From Pseudomonas sp. MYb118 (lineage in GTDB: Bacteria > Pseudomonadota > Gammaproteobacteria > Pseudomonadales > Pseudomonadaceae), in assembly GCF_040947875.1 (NCBI RefSeq), contig NZ_JBFRXN010000003.1, positions 1 to 64,000 on the forward strand: DNA of 64,000 nucleotides, given 5' to 3'. The position numbers and the translations under genes are program-made. This document shows, in pieces, positions 62,054 to 64,000 of the stretch. Every line of letters starts with the position of its first letter. Position 1 is the first letter of the stretch. The notes below the pieces were generated by a model. The model was not told the DNA's origin, made no database searches, and was given only the letters and a program-made list of their open reading frames with translations.

Positions 62054-62577
62054 CGACGTTCTCCGGTGGAAGGGTTCGGTATCGCCTGCAAGGGCGGGTA
62101 CTCGGCCAGTTTTGCCCGTGCGGCCGCCAGGCGGCTCATCACGGTGCCGATGGGCACGTCCAGCACCTCGGCCACTTCGCGATAGGACAAGCCTTCGACG
62201 TAGGCCAGAAACACCGTTTCGCGCTGCGCTTCGGGCAATGCATCAACACGGCGGATCACCTGGGAGGCGAGCACGTGGGTCTGCGCGGCGTGCTCGCCAT
62301 CGAATGCCAGGACGTTGTCGACATCCACTTGCCCCTGGCCCAGGCGTACGCGGCGCGAGCGTACCTCGTTGAGCCAGATCGAATGCAGAATGCTCATCAG
62401 CCAGCGATCCATGCGGCTGCCGGGCACGAACTGCCCGGCGCGTTCGAGCGCCCGCACACAGGTCGCCTGCACCAGGTCCTCGGCAACATGCCGCTGCCTG
62501 GACAGCAGCAGGCCGTAACGCCACAGTCGCGCCAGGTGCTGCCCCAGCTCCGCGCGTATCGTCTGATCGCTGGCGAT
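62050..62577 (-). CDS. ECF sigma factor, apparently with a non-canonical start codon
   Basis: Sigma region 2 (ARLWRYGLLLSRQRHVAEDL, then VQATCVRALERAG and MDRWLMSILHSIWLNEVR) and region 4 (LPEAQRETVFLAYVEGLSYR, then EVAEVLDVPIGTVMSRL) are complete. The homologous frame reaches back to ASDQTIRAELGQHLARL, preceded by codons GTT ATC and the strong site AACGGAGG. No ATG, GTG or TTG precedes region 2 in frame; the first standard start (GTG at 62472) would cut off half of region 2. I therefore set the start at ATC 62577 (175 residues), five bases after GGAGG. It lies 16 nt after the TPR gene and overlaps the anti-sigma gene. Confidence 0.8.
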   Translation of the reverse strand: MASDQTIRAELGQHLARLWRYGLLLSRQRHVAEDLVQATCVRALERAGQFVPGSRMDRWLMSILHSIWLNEVRSRRVRLGQGQVDVDNVLAFDGEHAAQTHVLASQVIRRVDALPEAQRETVFLAYVEGLSYREVAEVLDVPIGTVMSRLAAARAKLAEYPPLQAIPNPSTGERR

Positions 62578-62593
62578 AACGACCTCCGTTGTT

Positions 62594-63124
62594 TCACGTA
62601 TTCGATGAACCCTGAATCGCTTCGGCCAGATCCCGATATTCTTCGCAGGTATTGCCGCAGATCGCCTCGATCATCTGCAACTGCTCTTGCGCCAGGTCCA
62701 GCCGCCCCTTGATCACATACGCCTCGCCGAGGTATTCGCGCACTTGCGCATACTGCGGGTCGAGCTTCACCGATTGTAGGTAATAATTGATGCCTTCGTC
62801 GGTGCGTCCCAGTTTACGCGTGGCATAACCGCGGTAGTTCAGCGCTTTGGCCGTGTCGGGTTGTTCAAGGGTGTCGAGCAAGGCCAGGGCTTCCTCGTAT
62901 CGGCCGTCCTTGGCCAGGCGGTAGGCGTAGTCGGTGCGGTCGGCATCCGGCACCAGGTGGCTGGTCTGCAACACGCATTTCTGCGACTTGGTGTCCCACA
63001 CCTGGCCTTTGGGGCAATTGGGCCTGGCGGGGGCGTCATCCTCGCCGTTGGCCAGGGCGAGGGTGCTGCACAAGGCGACGGCGAGCAGCAGTTGGGTGGC
63101 AAAAACGGCAAAACGGACGTTCAT
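62594..63124 (-). CDS. Exported TPR protein
   Basis: This 176-residue protein has a signal peptide (FAVFATQLLLAVALCSTLAL, cleavage after ALA near residue 25). A short Cys-containing segment (CPKGQVWDTKSQKCVLQ) follows, then about three tetratricopeptide repeats (YAYRLAKDGRYEEALALLDT; ALNYRGYATRKLGRTDEGIN; EYLGEAYVIKGRLDLAQEQL). It is first in the operon with the ECF sigma and anti-sigma genes, so it may be part of that signalling system. Partner is unknown. Confidence 0.88.
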   Translation of the reverse strand: MNVRFAVFATQLLLAVALCSTLALANGEDDAPARPNCPKGQVWDTKSQKCVLQTSHLVPDADRTDYAYRLAKDGRYEEALALLDTLEQPDTAKALNYRGYATRKLGRTDEGINYYLQSVKLDPQYAQVREYLGEAYVIKGRLDLAQEQLQMIEAICGNTCEEYRDLAEAIQGSSNT

Positions 63125-63220
63125 GGAATGATTCTCCGCAGCGGGTTCGTAGTTCTGAACAATGAACACCGCAGCAGGAGATTTTATTCGATGACCAGCC
63201 TGGTTATCTGGGGTGTGGCT

Positions 63221-63303
63221 ATCGCGAGCAGGCTCGCTCCCACAGAAGATTTGTGGTGTTCACAAAAATCCCCTGTGGGAGCGAGCCTGCTCGCGATGAA
63301 GCC
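63221..63303. repeat. REP pair in the outward orientation
   Basis: ATCGCGAGCAGGCTCGCTCC comes first and TGTGGGAGCGAGCCTGCTCG second, about 30 nt apart, ending beside the dehydrogenase stop. Confidence 0.9.
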
Positions 63304-63312
63304 GACGCGGTA

Positions 63313-64000
63313 TCAGCCAAGAAGCCGGATCGGCGCTCCCGCCGCCCACGCCTGGATGTCCTCGATCATCTGCGCAAAGAACTGATGATAATTCTGCTGG
63401 CTGACATACCCGACATGGGGCGTGGCCAGCACGTTGTCCAGGGTGCGGAACGGGTGGTGCTCGGGCAGGGGCTCGTGTTCGAACACGTCCAGCGCCGCCC
63501 CGGCCAGGCGTTGTTTTTGCAGTGCCTTGATCAGCGCCGCCTCATCGACGATCGGCCCGCGCGCGGTGTTGACCAGCAGGGCCGTAGGCTTCATCCAGCC
63601 CAGCGCCTGGGCGTCGACCAGGCCACGGCTGCGGTCGCTGAGCACCAGGTGCACCGAGAGGATGTCGGCCTGCTCGAACAATTGCTGCTTGCTGACGTAG
63701 GTCACACCGACCTCGGCCGCACGTTCGGCGGTGAGGTTTTCGCTCCAGGCGATCACCCGCATGCCGAACACCTGGCCGAACTGGGCGACCCGCTGGCCGA
63801 TGCTGCCCAGGCCCAGAATCGCCAGGGTCTTGCCGTGCAGGTCGCCGCCCAGGCCTTGCTGCCAAAGGCCGGCGCGCAGGGCGTTGGCTTCCACCACCAG
63901 ATTGCGCGTGGCCGCCATGATCAGCGCCCAGGTCAGCTCCGGCGCCGCGTGTTTGTAGCTGTCGGTGCCGCTGACCTGGATGCCCAGGTTCGCCGCGGCC
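63313..64000 (-). CDS. D-2-hydroxyacid dehydrogenase, 5' end cut by window edge
   Basis: The C-terminal 229 residues of an NAD-dependent D-2-hydroxyacid dehydrogenase are visible. The Rossmann motif LAILGLGSIGQRVAQFGQVF, the substrate-binding Arg in VNTARGPIVDEAAL, the Asp/Glu in FEHEPLPEHHPF and the catalytic His in TPHVGYVS are present. The frame continues to the window edge, so the start and the N-terminal half of the substrate domain lie to the right. Substrate cannot be told. Confidence 0.9.
   Translation of the reverse strand, partial: AAANLGIQVSGTDSYKHAAPELTWALIMAATRNLVVEANALRAGLWQQGLGGDLHGKTLAILGLGSIGQRVAQFGQVFGMRVIAWSENLTAERAAEVGVTYVSKQQLFEQADILSVHLVLSDRSRGLVDAQALGWMKPTALLVNTARGPIVDEAALIKALQKQRLAGAALDVFEHEPLPEHHPFRTLDNVLATPHVGYVSQQNYHQFFAQMIEDIQAWAAGAPIRLLG

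Overview
The window comes from a Pseudomonas of the fluorescens group. The basis is recognition of protein families (Hpd, AruH, AhpC/AhpF, GalU, Gor, an MvaT-type H-NS analogue, topoisomerase IB), the GC-rich codon use, and the many GTGGGAGCGAGC...GCTCGCG REP palindromes typical of these genomes. No database search was possible; all names rest on motif and family recognition.

Region 1 (1-about 18,325) is the right-hand part of an integrated contractile-tail (P2-like) prophage or tailocin-like island. It holds, in order, a tail fibre (cut by the left edge), fibre chaperone, membrane-anchored hypothetical, sheath, tube, E/E' assembly proteins, tape measure, U, X, D, a GH19 endolysin and nested Rz/Rz1 spanins. 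Next come a reversed membrane-protein moron, a DNA adenine methylase with a perfect LexA box, a YedK-type SOS peptidase, and a decayed umuDC pair behind another perfect LexA box. An AT-rich two-gene ABC-ATPase/DUF4435 (Toprim-like) pair follows that looks like a PARIS-type anti-phage system. The element ends at an orphan 3' half of tRNA-Cys, which I read as the right attachment site; an intact tRNA-Leu follows. Capsid, integrase and repressor genes are not in view.

Region 2 (18.6-22.4 kb) carries a YhaV-family toxin with a short antitoxin that lacks the AbrB domain, a Tat-exported alpha/beta hydrolase, and several small hypothetical genes. One of these is a paralogue of a small gene just inside the prophage end.

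Region 3 (22.4-34 kb) is core genome: topoisomerase IB, the modABC molybdate transporter with a ModE-type operator, nitronate monooxygenase, an AcuI-type reductase, and an alkylation-repair cluster (DUF1883, 56-aa protein, AlkB, Ada). The Ada protein has lost three of its four N-terminal zinc cysteines. Small lipoproteins, galU and gor follow.

Region 4 (35-48.4 kb) has a tandem-repeat array, ahpC-ahpF, gloA, an MvaT-family regulator, an EAL/CSS c-di-GMP phosphodiesterase, hpd, rarD, an aldo/keto reductase, and a CdaR-type regulator next to glycerate kinase.

Region 5 (48.5-64 kb) has a chemotaxis receptor, an AruH-type aminotransferase, a LysE exporter and a frameshifted AraC regulator. These are followed by a DUF1345 protein, an RND pump with its adaptor divergent from an RstAB-like two-component system, a TPR/ECF-sigma/anti-sigma operon whose sigma gene lacks a standard start codon, and a D-2-hydroxyacid dehydrogenase cut by the right edge. 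Fifteen repeat loci (fourteen REP/REPIN loci and one tandem array) lie between genes from 21 to 63 kb; I found none inside the prophage.
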